A stretch of DNA of 64,000 bases from NCBI RefSeq assembly GCF_963678635.1, contig NC_087069.1, positions 6,433,472 through 6,497,471 on the forward strand. Direction: 5' to 3'. Numbering within the stretch: the first letter of the stretch is position 1; the number at the start of each line of letters is the position of its first letter. The stretch comes from Symsagittifera roscoffensis (Eukaryota; Xenacoelomorpha; Acoela; Convolutidae). The translations under genes and the position numbers were made by a program. The notes beneath the pieces are model-generated. The model made no database searches. It worked only from the letters and a program-made list of their open reading frames with translations, and was not told the DNA's origin. Of the stretch, positions 10,349 through 21,506 are shown piece by piece.

Positions 10349-10840
10349 TTACATCAGCGGTATCCAGACGTCATTCGCCGCCGCAAAGACTTTATCCCGC
10401 TCATGATGGTTGTGATGCAATCGGTTTAGTACTGCTGACGACATACCCTTCGGTATGGCCAGCCTGCCATCCATCCATAAGCAATTTTTGCGCACAGCAA
10501 AACCGTTGTTATGTTGAGCGTAATATCGCCTTAATCTGGTAATGATGTCCTTGGCTCGTGGGTCCTTATCTCGGATCGCGTCGCGGATCGTCTGTAGTAT
10601 TTGGTACTTTTCCAGGTTGGCTTCAATTAATTTGAAATTTAAAATCTCAGGGTAATCAATTTTGTTAACTACTCGACTATCAGTAGGCACTATTGAATAA
10701 ATCCATTTATCACTTTGCAGACAAGGATTTGATAATCCGGGGAACTGATTGGCAAATGAAATAACAGTGTTTAACTTTTTCGAATTAGTCGGTTTCAGAA
10801 GATTACTTTTTCTCGGCCGGATTAAGATACCGTGACGCAA
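10349..10840 (-). pseudogene. Gypsy integrase zinc-binding region with linker
   Basis: A 163-residue open frame. Near its end, NRLHHNHHERDKVFAAANDV resembles the HHCC zinc-binding N-terminal domain of integrase (H-x3-H, then the helix before the CxxC pair, which is beyond the frame end). The first part (KLNTVISFANQFPGLSNPCL) is linker. The junction with the preceding RNase H piece is abrupt, consistent with an internal deletion. Confidence 0.6.
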
Positions 10841-11033
10841 ACGAATTTGGGTGCCAACCGGAGGAGCTGTACTGTTCTAACACAGCCGCTAGGCCATCAT
10901 GACTAGCATTGCAAAATATGCTAGTTTCACGGTGAATATCGAAATGTCTAAGTTCTACAATGTTTTTCACTAGCAATTTTAATTTTTGAAACGCGTTCTT
11001 GCAATTCGGTGTCCAGACAAAATCGTTATTCAA
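10803..11033 (-). pseudogene. Gypsy RT/RNase H boundary fragment
   Basis: Reads DFVWTPNCKNAFQKLKLLVK, then IFCNASHDGLAAVLEQ and ASRYLNPAEKK. This is the RT thumb followed by the first RNase H strand, where the family has a catalytic Asp (xxDASxxGxGAxLxQ); here the residue is Asn, so the first RNase H carboxylate is lost. The fragment stops just after the N-P-A-E-K motif, and the RT palm with its YxDD box is missing upstream. Confidence 0.7.
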
Positions 11034-11294
11034 TGGTCTTGACTGCTCCCTTCCCCCGTGATTCCCATCACTTTTCTTTTTTGCACCAACTCCAGTCCTA
11101 GGGTACCCATCAGATCGCGCCAGAGGATTGACTGATGATTTCCAGATATTACTGACACTTGCGCTGGAGCTGCCCAGCCGATCAACGCCATCGTCACCGC
11201 TACTTTCCCAAGTAATGTATTCGGTTGTTATTGTAGTCCACGAATTTATCTTGAGATGGTTGTAACTGAATATTATTTTTACCTAATGTTGCTT

Positions 11295-11760
11295 TCAGTC
11301 CGTTATGCTGAAAATCGTCACTGGAGATCCGCTATCCACCCACAGCCACATCTTCCTTCCCGACACCTCAACCTGGACTCGGGCTCCTGGGATCTTCAGT
11401 TCAGTCACGTTCTTTTTCTTGATCGACATCCCCATGTAGTCATCGGGTCCTGACGTCGTGGATTCATTCTTCCCGCTACCCTGCTGATTCACACATGCCA
11501 CTTGATCTTCCGCCACATTGTCGACCTTATACATGCTCTGGTGATGCTCATTTTCATCCCTCACCAGTACGACTCGTCCTCGTCTTCTCCACTGGTTAGT
11601 ACCTCTTCTAACTCCCCTGCATGTGCGTTCAAAATGTCCCAATTTCCTACACGCATTACATGTAGCTCCCTTTGCAGGACAACTCGCAATATGATCGAGA
11701 GTAAATTTCGGCGCGTCACAATTATAACACCTACGGTTGTTTCCGCCGCCCCCACTACTT
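11295..11760 (-). pseudogene. Gypsy nucleocapsid zinc knuckles and aspartic protease
   Basis: The minus strand encodes CYNCDAPKFTLDHIASC (a CX2CX8HX3C variant knuckle), then CNACRKLGHFERTC (classic CX2CX4HX4C). An Arg-rich stretch follows, and then LWVDSGSPVTIF, the D-S-G catalytic loop of a retropepsin-like protease. The knuckle pair has the same unusual-then-classic layout as the Gypsy at 50831-50938, indicating the two elements belong to one lineage. Frames are broken between the parts. Confidence 0.75.
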
Positions 11761-11929
11761 GATCCTTGGGTATATCCTCCTCTGAAATACCCCTGTCCCC
11801 TTCGGATATTATTAACTGGCTCTTGTTTGATAGCTATCGACGGCGCGAACGAAGCTGGTTTTCCGGTGTAGGATTTATATGCACGTTCACCTCGCTCATA
11901 AGATAGTGCGATCCTATAAACTTCCTCTG

Positions 11930-12507
11930 TTAGCTTTGTTGATCGTGATAATTCTCTTTGGCAATCCGATTCCGCATGTTCATAATAAAAATATCACGAA
12001 CATTTTTGGCCGCGTTTGCAAAATCACACCTGCCCGCAAAAGCACTTAATTCCGCCTGGAATTTCTCAAACGTTTCATTTTCCCCTCTGCTTTCTTCCAT
12101 AGAAGTGTCCCTATGCATGTGTCACATTTCCTTTGCGTTTGAAAACATTTTTACCAATACCCGTGGGTACCTTTCCGTTTTAACATTTACCGCCGGTTTT
12201 CGGGCTTTAAATATCCGTCGAGCTTCGTCTCCAATACAGAGATATAGGTTAGACTTCAACTTCTTCTCCGACTCGATACGTTTTTTCCCATTTACATCCT
12301 CTGGCAACGCTGCAATGGCCGCCGCATTTAACGTACGCGCAAAATAAAAATCATCAGGGTCAATGTCATATTTTGCGATCATGCCCCAGTGGAACTTTAT
12401 GATCCACTCCTCACAATAGATAGGGGGTTCTGGCGTCCGTGCGTCCCAAAATCATACTATATTAAGCGGATTTTGTCCCCCTCTTTTTCGATCCGCTGAC
12501 TGCGCCA
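11930..12507 (-). pseudogene. Gypsy gag with start codon lost at the LTR junction
   Basis: From the LTR edge the minus strand reads ACG-GCG-CAG-TCA-GCG. In the sister Gypsy the equivalent codon is ATG, so here the start appears mutated to ACG (12507-12509). A stop follows within 20 codons, then the frame yields FWDARTPEPP and MIAKYDIDPDDFYFARTLNA, followed by a second piece, MHRDTSMEESRGENETFEKF. This is a capsid-like Gag. The match of the FW.A.TPEPP segment to the other Gypsy supports homology. Confidence 0.65.
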
Positions 12508-12718
12508 CGTTGAAATAGTGAATTTTATAGTATAGAAAGAATAGTTGTTTAACTTTAATTGTAAAGCAACTGTAAGGCTTCAAATCTAAATCTTACTGCA
12601 GCGTTCTGTTTTAGCTCGTACCGGACGATAGAGATCGCAAGGTTACGACAGCAGGTCCCCAGACAGAAAAGAAACAAACTTATATAACATAGATAAACTC
12701 AAACTGGTCCCTATCTCA
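12508..12718 (-). repeat. 5' LTR of the minus-strand Gypsy
   Basis: 211 bp. On the minus strand it starts TGAGATAGGG and ends TTTCAACG, where CA would be expected; the last base pair of the LTR is mutated. The primer-binding site TGGCGCAGTCAG follows immediately. Pairs with 8517-8727. Confidence 0.85.
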
Positions 12719-13110
12719 GACTGGAGGAAAATTGAATCAAAACTATTAAGGAAACCTTCTATATCCATTCATCTATATACTTGTGGATCATCTGGTAAAT
12801 ATGTGATTTATTTTCTCAAATAAAAACTTTACATCCTTATGTAAACAAGAAAACCAAAAACTAAAGAAACCTTTTACCGTGAAATACTTCGTCAACATCA
12901 AACTTGATAAAAAGAACGAACACTCTTATCCGACAAACAAACCAAAAAACTGAAAAAGGAAGAACAAAAAAGAAGAGATTGTAAAAGACGTATTTGAAGA
13001 AGGCAATAATAAGATCGACGGTGCAGTAAAAATTTTAAATTTATGGTCTAAAAAACATTTTTGGAATGCTAACTTTGACCAATGAGCTTCAAAACAAACG
13101 AGTTTCAAAA
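12719..13110 (+). pseudogene. LINE remnant, continuation after the Gypsy insertion
   Basis: Across the target duplication the frame reads ADWRKIESKLLRKPS, typical of the linker after the endonuclease in LINEs. About 12900-13080 gives RTLLSDKQTKKLKKEEQKRR and AVKILNLWSKKHFWNANFDQ, resembling the basic pre-RT linker. It is broken by stops. Together with 7880-8516 it forms one interrupted element. Confidence 0.5.
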
Positions 13111-13259
13111 GCAAACTATCGAAAAAATTATTATAAAAAAATATCAAAGTCTGCATCTATGCTATCAAATCTGATTGCCTGCTTTGGTTTCCTTGTACCA
13201 TTTGTAATCTTATGAGTCTTAAGTCTGAAAACTAATCAAAACAGAGCTGAAATCAATTT

Positions 13260-13680
13260 AATACGTACAAGAGAAAGCGAGAAGATGGATCCTCAAATGT
13301 TCAACAATTTTCTTACAACATAGAATCACAAAATTCCAATTAAGGTTGCTTTGGTTGTTTGACGACGAGATGCAGATTCTCCTACTCTTTCTCAAATTCA
13401 CCAGTAACAACTACGACTGCAGTATCTACAAACCACGTGACGTTCCGATAACAACTCGAAAAATATCAAGGAAAACCTGACTTATCCCCAAGGTAAAAAT
13501 TTCATGTTATGGATTGCTTTGTCTCTTCATCAAACTGGCGCCGTATCCTGGAGTTGAACTAATATTGTTGGACTACAACAAGATCGCCGAGATATACTGT
13601 AACTTCATCACCCAAAAGTTCTTAGAAACCGATCCACTTGGCGAATCAATTGTGATTGCAGCTGCTGCATAAACTCAAAA
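13260..13680 (+). pseudogene. Tc1/mariner-like transposase remnant
   Basis: Pieces in two frames: LFDDEMQILLLFLKFTSNNY (cf. the first-Asp region x-DDExxF of this superfamily), IYKPRDVPITTRKISRK, then KNFMLWIALSLHQTG (the V-x-W-x-AIS-x-x-G strand), and KIAEIYCNFITQKFLETDPL (the Y-x-x-x-x-L helix). The order fits a DDE transposase, but frameshifts and stops break it and no terminal repeats were located. The similarity is moderate. Confidence 0.4.
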
Positions 13681-16022
13681 AAATTTAGATATCAGCTGAA
13701 ACTGTTTGACACTAGGAGTTCTAATATCGTTAACCCATATCCAAAATCTTTTCATTGAAACTTATTGATTGATGTTTTAAAAATGAATTTGAGAAAAAAA
13801 ATGACAGGTGAAATTTTTTTCTTTCAAGTTGAGCTCAAAACAAAAACACAGAATTCCATTTAAAAATTCCGTCAAAGACGGCTAGTTAAAAACGCAAAAT
13901 TCGTCTGGGGAACAAAATCACCTTTATCATAAACATTCCGTCACCTTTTTTGAGGCCTGATTAAATTTGAATGCTTTTACTTTCATTTCACATCGTCTTC
14001 TTACGCTTCATCTCCGAGAGTGACTGAATAAATCAGTGTTCTTCTGACTCTTTTTATAAGCTAGGGAAGTTTCATGTAGCATCATTTTAATTTTCCGCAA
14101 ACAATTTTAATCTCAATCAAGTTAAAACAGAGTCAATCAGATTTTGTATGCTAAAATCAAACGACAATTTGGAATGCTAGAAAATGTAAGCCTCAGTTTT
14201 TGAAGCGAATTTTGAAAAGGCCTACAAAAATAGCCAGTGGTTTCACTGAAAAAAGCAGTGGGATGTACACTGCAATTTATGGCGCGAACTACTTTTAATT
14301 TTTCACAACTAATTTCCTTCATGTTAAATGCATATTTTTTTCAAGAGTAAATCGATCATCTGTCAAGTTATACAAAACGTCAAATAATTATAAGGGCGGT
14401 TGTAAAATGGAACCAAACAGTACTTGTGGGACAATTTTTTGCAAAAATTTATATGATGAGAAACTTTAAATGGTTCAAGAATTACACAACGTTTTACAAG
14501 AATTTAATACATTTTGATTAAGAAAACTTGTCAGAGAACAATACATTTGTCAAGAGTTGAGCACAGGATGAGTATATTTTCCATGAAATTTGAATTGTTA
14601 AAAAATAATCCAATAGATAAAATGTTTGTTAAAAATAAAACAAGACTGCTCGTATTAGGGCGAAGCCTTGAATGTTGCGACTGGCTTTTAAGGAGTATGG
14701 AGCAGTAAAAGCAGTGAAAAAAATAAATGTAATTTAAAAAAAAAAGATAAATTTTTTAAAAGAAATTTGAGGTTTTTTTGTATATTGTCACTTTTTTCAT
14801 GTCACTTTTTCATGTCACAACCATTTCATGTCACTTTTTTTCTGCTTAATGTTTCAAATACTCTTTAACTGTTAGAGTGAAAACGCTAATAAACAACTTA
14901 AGCGAACTGAACTGCCTAAATTATTAATTTTCGATTTTATAAAATTTAAAGTTTTTCAAAGGAAGCCAGTGCAATTCAATGAGGGCCAAAAGTAAAAAAA
15001 AAACAGCGTCACTGGGCCAAATAGGCCAGTGATTTAAAAAACTGAAGATTTGTGCCTCATAAAGCCGCGCAAAACAATTTTTGTTTGTTGTTTTATATCA
15101 GTAGAAATTTTTGTTTGACTGAGCTGAATGGTTGATTTGATGTCAAACAAACGAACTAAATAAAAAAAATTCATATCGCAAAAATAAATATTATTGAATG
15201 ATAAACTTTTAATGGCATCCATATCCAGGATATTTTTGGCTACTTTGCTGTGATCACTCATACATGACCGAACAAACCATGACTTTGGGCACCAGCGCTG
15301 AGACGGCGAGAGTAGATTTTCCCGACCGTTATGCGGTATGTCTAGATTATTCACTTTTTAAAGTTTTTGGCTACTTAAAAGATCAGTTTTTGGTACCAGT
15401 TTTGGTATTTCGATGGGGTCTGCGTAACTTTCACGACCAGCAAAACCATATTTTGACAAACTTTGGAACATCTTTTTATAAGATACGATAGTCTTTGTTT
15501 GCTAAAAAAAACTTTGTTTTTTGGTCAGCTAACTTATTTGAATTTCCTCATCATAAAAATGCTTTTTAATCTAAAGTCATTTTCGATGAGTTTTTTATTG
15601 CTTCAGTGGTATTAGTTTTGAACAATTTAAATTTTTTGTTTATTGTTTCTTGAGTTCTTATTTGAAATTAAGAGAAGATGTTTAAGTCTAGATTTTATTT
15701 CAGACATTTGCGATACTGTATGAGGATTCTGCATTTTCATTTTTAGACTATATCGACCTTATTCTCAGATCTTCGAGATTTTCCAGACTAGACTGTATGT
15801 CTAGAATGTCCAGAATGTTCACAGCCACTTTTCAGAATGTCTAGTTTTTCTGAAACTTAAAATAAATCTGCGACTTGACTTCTGATCTACTGACTAAAAT
15901 TATTAGAAATGATGGAGAAATCGAAAGTTTGAAATCAAAAACAGTTTTACAAAATGCTACTAGAAACTTTCAAAATAATGTGACTGACTGCTAATTGATT
16001 TTAAGAAATTGATGATTTAATG
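13681..16022. other. Long spacer with short repeats
   Basis: No gene is recognised. 13790-13960 contains a fragment of a dispersed repeat (GACAGGTGAAAT, TTGAGCTCAAAACAAAAAC, GACGGCTAGTTAAAAA) that also occurs around 18320-18450, inside the foldback at 20302-20845 and near 60000-60170. 14796-14840 holds three spaced copies of CATGTCACTTTTT. 15780-15850 has repeated GTCTAGAATGTC words. The open frames at 15034-15354 and 15264-15491 are not protein-like. Confidence 0.4.
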
Positions 16023-16819
16023 CAGGGGCAGATCTAGGATTTTCTCGAGGGGGCGTTTTTTCAAAAAACTTTCGAAAAAAAATTTTGTCTACCTTTTTTG
16101 TGTAACGACAAAGATCCAATACTTTTTTATACCCGCTCAAAAATATGTAGCCTTTGCGGAGAAAAAACTCAAGAATATTTGAATTTTGTCGTAAAACGCT
16201 TTTTGAAGTGTTCACGCGGACGAGAAGCCGACTCCTGCGGATGATTTCCTGCAGCAGCAACAGCAACAACAGCAACAGCATATGAGCACAATCGTGAGTA
16301 GAAATGTGGCTAGGATGAAACCCAAGATGACTGGTCCCCCAAAAGAGTAAGAGAGAGCCTCCAGGTTGGCGAAAAAATAGTCGTTGAACTCACAGCAGGA
16401 ACTGATGATAGGACAACAGTAGTCACGTGAATGTAGCTCAAGTTAAGTATAAACAAAAAAAGAACCAGTGAAAGGGAACACATTTTAAAAACTGAGCCCA
16501 TTTAGCTCCTCTTTTCTGTAAAATTTGGGCTCGTTCAGCCTCTTCAAACAAAACTTTGAGGTATAAATAATAAAAAAAAGTTTGGAAAAAATTGAGATTA
16601 CTAAAAATAGACTCATTTAGCCCGTTTTCATATATTGGTGCCGAAGGTGCTTTTAGAAAATTGTAGGGTCAGGTCAGTCAGCCAAAAATGAATTTCTTAA
16701 AAAGTACCAAAGGGGGACCCTTTGGGTCTGCAGGGGTTCCAATCCCTGAGGGTGGGGGGGGGGGGGGGGAGGTTGCGTTTGCCTCCCCCGCCACCCCCCC
16801 CCCCCTGAATCCGCCCCTG
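16023..16819 (+). mobile_element. hAT-type MITE, long copy
   Basis: Starts CAGGGGCAGATCTAGG and ends CTGAATCCGCCCCTG, near-perfect terminal inverted repeats. It is flanked by ATTTAATG (16015-16022) and ATTTTATG (16820-16827), an 8-bp target duplication with one mismatch. It is 797 bp, longer than its relatives, and carries a CAG/CAA run (about 16250-16280) and G/C homopolymers near the 3' end. No transposase is encoded. Confidence 0.85.
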
Positions 16820-17039
16820 ATTTTATGACCTTCTTGCTAGTTTTATACTCGCTCGAAATCAGCGCAAAGCTGAAACCGAACTGGTTTTTTTTCGACATTC
16901 GGCCAGATTTTTAAATTTTTAAAATTTCGTTCGGATCAAAACTGAAAGTAATTTAACGTAATGCATCTTTTGACCTCATCCCCTAATTATTTGTGGTACC
17001 TGATTTGTGGTACCATTCTCATAATTATTTGTGATACCT

Positions 17040-17435
17040 GATACCCGAAGGAAAAGTTCGATCACATTTTCAATGGCAGAGGAGTTCGACCCCTTCGTAC
17101 TATTTTGAGATATCTGTTTTTGGCTGACTGACCTAAAAACTTTTCTAAGGGCGCCTTTGGCGCCAATCTATTCTAACTTTGAGGGGGAGCGCGCCGAAAA
17201 AACGCGTTATTTTGGTCGAAGTTTTCCAAAAAGTGCTTGTAAACGCCTCTTTTTTTTTTTTAGCCTTTATCTAAAAAATTTTGCCTGCGGCGCAGAAATA
17301 TTCTTCAAATTTTATTCTTTATAGTGGTTTGTGAGAGCCCCAGAAAATCAATTTGGTCGACCTAAAAAACGGTCGACAAAATTTTCAATTTTTTTTGAAA
17401 ATCCGCCCCGTGGAGAAAATCCTAGATCCGCGCCT
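17040..17435 (-). mobile_element. hAT-type MITE, inverted copy
   Basis: The right end, ATCCTAGATCCGCGCCTG, is the complement of the family's CAGGGGCGGATCTAGG start. The body repeats the family blocks in reverse (CCTTCGTACTATTTTGAGATA, GGCGCCAATCTATTCTAAC, GGTCGACAAAATTTTC). The left end is not sharp and no convincing 8-bp duplication was found, so the left boundary is approximate. Confidence 0.65.
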
Positions 17436-18925
17436 GGTTGGAACAAAACCTTAGTTTTTTTTGTTCAATGACCCAAACTCTTGAAATTATCATGGCACAA
17501 AAATTTTAATATAAGATAAAAAATGTAATAATTTACTTTGTTTTTAAAATTTATCACGAGCAAAATTTTACAATTTGTTTTCATGTTCCAAGACTTTAAA
17601 TTTTGGGCCGTGTGAACTTAAATAACCCAAAAACAACTTATTGGCTAAATGGATTTTTAATAAGATGATTTTATTTATTTTTGTCAAAAATTGTACTAAA
17701 ATAACAACAATATTTTTCAGCTTTTGTTTCTCTGTGTTTTGAGTGAAAGTGTACTTGAAATCACTATACATTCAAATAAAAAAAACACTTTTGATGAAAA
17801 ATGAATATCAGCAAATCCGATAGTGTGTTGTAAAATTTTTATGTGCTTATGACAACAAAAAAACTGCTCGTGTATCAGCTCGGAATATTCTGCCTGCTCT
17901 TCTTTTTTCTCCGACAGTTTTGCTAAAACTTTATTTTTAGATATAATTTTTAGACTGTCAATTTTTAAAAAAAGTGTATAAAAATGTGAACGCATTCCCA
18001 TTCAATGCAAAGCCCTGAACGTTCTGACTCTCTCCGAGAACTTCGATAAAAAAAATTTTCGAATAAATTTCTCAAGGAAAATTTTTTGAAGTTTTTGGTT
18101 TTTAGTTTCATCCGAAATGGTAGGAAAAAAGAAAAAAGGAAAAAATTAGCATCTGATTTTTTATAAAAATGACAAAATTAGTATCCTTATTTATTTTGGA
18201 GCAATTTAATCCGCCGTTTACGCATGTTAAAAAATAGAAATACCTTTCAAACCCATATAACTTCACTAATAATCAATTTTCAAAAATATTTAATTTTCAA
18301 CCCCTATAACTTCACAAAAATTAATCACAGGTGAAATATCTTCTTAATTTGAGCTCAAGACAAAAACATTTGTCAGATGACACAATAATTGATAAAAATC
18401 ACTGAATAAAACAAACCACCCCATGTAAAAAATGTTCCGTCAAAAAAGTCGAATAAAACTTTTGCTTTTTAAAATTAAAATTTGCAAATAATTGTACTTT
18501 GAAAAAAATGTACCAGCAAAATAATTGAAAAAAGGGCACAAGACCTGTAAATGCAGAAAAAAGTGGCGAGCGCAAAATCTCAACTATTTTACAGCAAGTT
18601 TCGAGCTAAAGTTTGAACACTAAGCAAACCCTTTTTTAAAACCAAATCTATATTTGAAACTTTCTAAAAACTAAGTTTTACAAAAGACAGATATTTAAAC
18701 TGTTAAAAATATGCACGCTTTTTAGAAGCTTCAAGCTACGTGCTTTTTTAAATGCATGTGTTTATTTATTAGACGTTAACTTCACTTGGTTTTTTTATTA
18801 TATACTTTTTGTGCTGATCAACGTTGTTCAAATAGCGTAAACTAATAAAATCTTGAAAACCGTTGGTAAAAAGTTTGGTTAGATTTATTCAAAAAGTACC
18901 AGCCAAACTGCTCAATATTTGAATA
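17436..18925. other. Spacer upstream of methyltransferase copy 1
   Basis: AT-rich. A degenerate fragment of the CAGGTGAAAT...TTGAGCTCAAGACAAAAAC dispersed repeat lies at about 18320-18450. No gene is recognised. The promoter of the methyltransferase presumably lies at the right end, but no motif can be supported. Confidence 0.4.
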
Positions 18926-19390
18926 ATGGGCACCAGAAATGAAAATGAATCCTTTTTGCTCGAGGAACGATGGGAAAACTCGTTGAAAAGAATTCCATAT
19001 ATAAAACTTTTGTTGATTCAATGGATAACAAGTATTGGAAACTTGTGGACGCAAACAAACGTAGGAAACCAAAATCCAAGCTTAGGAAAAATAAACAAAG
19101 CTTTTTCTTCTTCTATAACAATTGTTATAAGGCTTTAAAATATTTACTGAAGGAGAAATTGAAGGATTATGAGTTCACTTTGGTTCTGAACTTATGCGGT
19201 GCACCGGGTGGTTTCTGTAAAGTCTTAATGGAACGCAAGGAAACAGTTCACGTTTTCACATTGCCAGAGGCGAACGGTGGCTGGCCAATGCGGATTGAAG
19301 ACAGTCCAAAACAGGCATGGACCAAAATTTCAGTGAACATGCATGGACCAGACTATGGTGACATTGTTAAATTGGCGTCTCTTGCTAAAG
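18926..19390 (+). CDS. FtsJ-like methyltransferase-like gene copy 1, exon 1
   Basis: ATG at 18926 gives MGTRNENESFLLEERWENSL, which aligns with the start of copy 2 (MSSKEKSQIILLDEQWNERL), supporting this start. After an apparent 1-nt deletion near 19000 the homologous frame continues with FVDSMDNKYWKLVDANKRRK and LVLNLCGAPGGFCKVL. LCGAPGGF is the glycine-rich SAM-binding motif I of FtsJ/RrmJ-type Rossmann methyltransferases. FTLPEANGGWPMRIED follows. The exon ends at AAAG before GTTAGA in phase 1. With the lost base counted, the three exons total 1017 nt, an exact multiple of three. The lesion may be real or a sequencing error. Confidence 0.7.
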
Positions 19391-20301
19391 GTTAGATTTA
19401 TATCAAAATTTAGTACCAAAATGTTTTTTTAACCAAAACGGGTTCTGGATTACTTGAAGATGCTAGTAATTTCTTCGAAAAATTGAATTTAAATTAACGA
19501 TAATTGCGTTTCTGAAAGCGTTCATATTTTTTAACAAATTTATCGAACATAATGTTAGTTTTCTGAATAAAATTTTTGACCCTCAGATACTGAGAGGGCG
19601 TTTAAATAGCAATCAAATGGTCAAAACTGTATTATGCTGTGAAAATATCAATGCATGAGGATTGCCCTTTTCGCTAACGTCCCCTCGCCCCCACTTTAAG
19701 GCATCTACTGAAAAAACTTTTCATTCAATAAAGATCTACCAAGCAATTTTTCAAAGAAAAAGCAGATAAAGCTCCAGCAAAAAGGCCAACGCGAAACTTT
19801 AAATTCTGACAAATTTTCTAAAAACTACGGTGCTAATTAAAATCATCCGGACAAAATGCACAAAGTTAGAAAGTTCAAACTCAATTTTCTCGAATTGGGG
19901 TAGGTCAAAACAGAAAGAAGAGAACAAACTTTCCTTGAAACTTTAACCAAATCAATATGATGCATTTTTTTTGCAAATTTCGTCCCCAAAAGTCTCCAAA
20001 ATTTGCGCTAATTGTATTTAAACAAAGATTTTTTTGGTTTTCTGTTGTAAACCTTACATTTTCACATTTTTCGAGTATCAAGCAAAATTATTTTCTCTTA
20101 TACCTGTTTTTGTATTTTTATCTATAACTTTGTTGGTCTTTGTAACAGGCTCTTTCTGATAAAAATTTCTACTTGATACTTTCTACGTAACTCTTGATTA
20201 ACTACAAAACACCAAATTGATCCATTTTTGGGGTAAACTTATGGTTTCGAAATTCACAAAAAAATGCACCATGTTCATTGTGGTAAAATTCGAAGAATTT
20301 G

Positions 20302-20845
20302 CTTAACTGGCAAAAAAATTCGTCAAAAATGACTAGTTAAAAAGTCGAAATTTGTCTGAAGAAAAAAAACCCACCCCAAGCACAAATATTCCGTTACTTT
20401 TGTATCGAAAGTCGGAACAATAATAACTTTAGCTCGCTCACGTTTTGTAGCTTGTGAAAGATCATAGTTACTCTAACACTCGATTTATCATAAAATTTTA
20501 CTCTTCATTATTTATGTATTTAACCCTCCGGATAATCGAGTATGCCTTTTGTCCACGCTTGTCAAAGCGTGGACAAATCGCGGGCAAGCGTGTTCAAACG
20601 GTATACCCGATTATCCGGAGGGTTAAATACATAAATAATGAAGAGTAATATTTTATGATAAACCGAGTGTTAGAGTAACTATGATTTTTCACAAGCTACA
20701 AAAAGTGAGCGAGCTAAAGATATTATTGTTCCGACTTTCGATACAAAATTAACGGAATATTTGTGCTCGGGGTGGGTTTTTTTTTCTTCAGACAAATTTC
20801 GACTTTTTAACTAGCCATTTTTGACGGATTTTTTTGCCAGTTAAG
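20302..20845. mobile_element. Foldback element with ~250-bp inverted arms
   Basis: The left arm starts CTTAACTGGCAAAAAAATTC and the right arm ends with its complement, TTTTTTGCCAGTTAAG. The arms pair almost throughout, including GATAATCGAGTATGCC against GGTATACCCGATTATC and the CCCTCCGGATAATC blocks. The short central loop (about 20558-20597) holds its own hairpin, TTGTCCACGCTT-gtca-AAGCGTGGACAA. There is no coding potential. A half-arm of the same family occurs at about 59993-60095. The structure fits a foldback or palindromic MITE; no target duplication was identified. Confidence 0.75.
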
Positions 20846-21109
20846 AAATACGATCACGTTAAGGACCCCGCATCCAGTTTTAAGCGTCTAAAGTTCATTA
20901 CAGCTTGATTTTAGTTTTGTCCCTGTAAATTGAGAAAATTCTTCGGTAGTCAAATCATAATCGAGTAAATAGACTCTTTTTCATAGCATTTAAATCTATA
21001 AGATTATAGGATATATTGGTGAAATAACATTGAGGAAATTACGAGTTTAAATTTGATTCGAAAAATTTTTTGTAGAAATTATTATAGGTTATTTTTATAT
21101 TAAGAGATT

Positions 21110-21506
21110 TGAGTTTAAGTCCGGGTTAACTCAACCATAAAATAATTTCAGACAAGATATACCGTATGTTCGTCAGGCTATATTATTTTTCGCCACATAG
21201 AATCGTGCAAATTCTTAGTCTAACGCCAATCTTAATCTCACTCTTTCCTCTCCTAGTCCTAATAGATCTATTGTAAACTGATATTTGTGATATTAGATAT
21301 CAGGAACTGTTCTGGAGAAGAGCCACTGTTTGTTAAGTTATATTTATTCTATTTTGGCTGAAACTACAAATAGTTTCAGCCTTACAAAATTTTGTAAGTG
21401 TTAGTTATGGATCATGATTGGTTAGCTCTAAGTATTTTACAGAGATTTTTTATCAAAAAAATAGTGGTTGAAATAAAAATTAAATAATTCTTTTGAACTG
21501 GTTCTA
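21110..21506 (-). repeat. Diverged LTR (3' LTR of a minus-strand element)
   Basis: 397 bp, alignable along its length with the 410-bp LTRs at 57622-58031 and 63260-63669 (shared blocks: ATCGTGCAAATTCTTAGTCTAA, TAGTTTCAGCCTTACAAA, GGATCATGATTGGTTAG). On the minus strand it begins TAGAACCAGTTC, preceded by a purine-rich AAGGCCCGGGTGGG, as expected for a polypurine tract. It is clearly older than the other copies. Confidence 0.65.

Larger units (their letters stand above)
8517..12718 (-). mobile_element. Gypsy-type LTR retrotransposon, internally deleted
   Basis: The element is 4202 bp. Two 211-bp LTRs (8517-8727 and 12508-12718) begin TGAGATAGGGACC on the minus strand, and the whole is flanked by a 4-bp target duplication GACT (8513-8516 and 12719-12722). 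The primer-binding site TGGCGCAGTCAGCGG directly abuts the 5' LTR. Gag, zinc knuckles, protease, an RT/RNase H piece and integrase pieces lie in the right order, but the RT palm and most of RNase H are gone. It sits inside an older LINE. Confidence 0.85.

Noticed and set aside
16250-16281. Polyglutamine-coding repeat
   Set aside because: The CAG/CAA run lies inside a non-coding hAT-type MITE; no gene frame extends around it.
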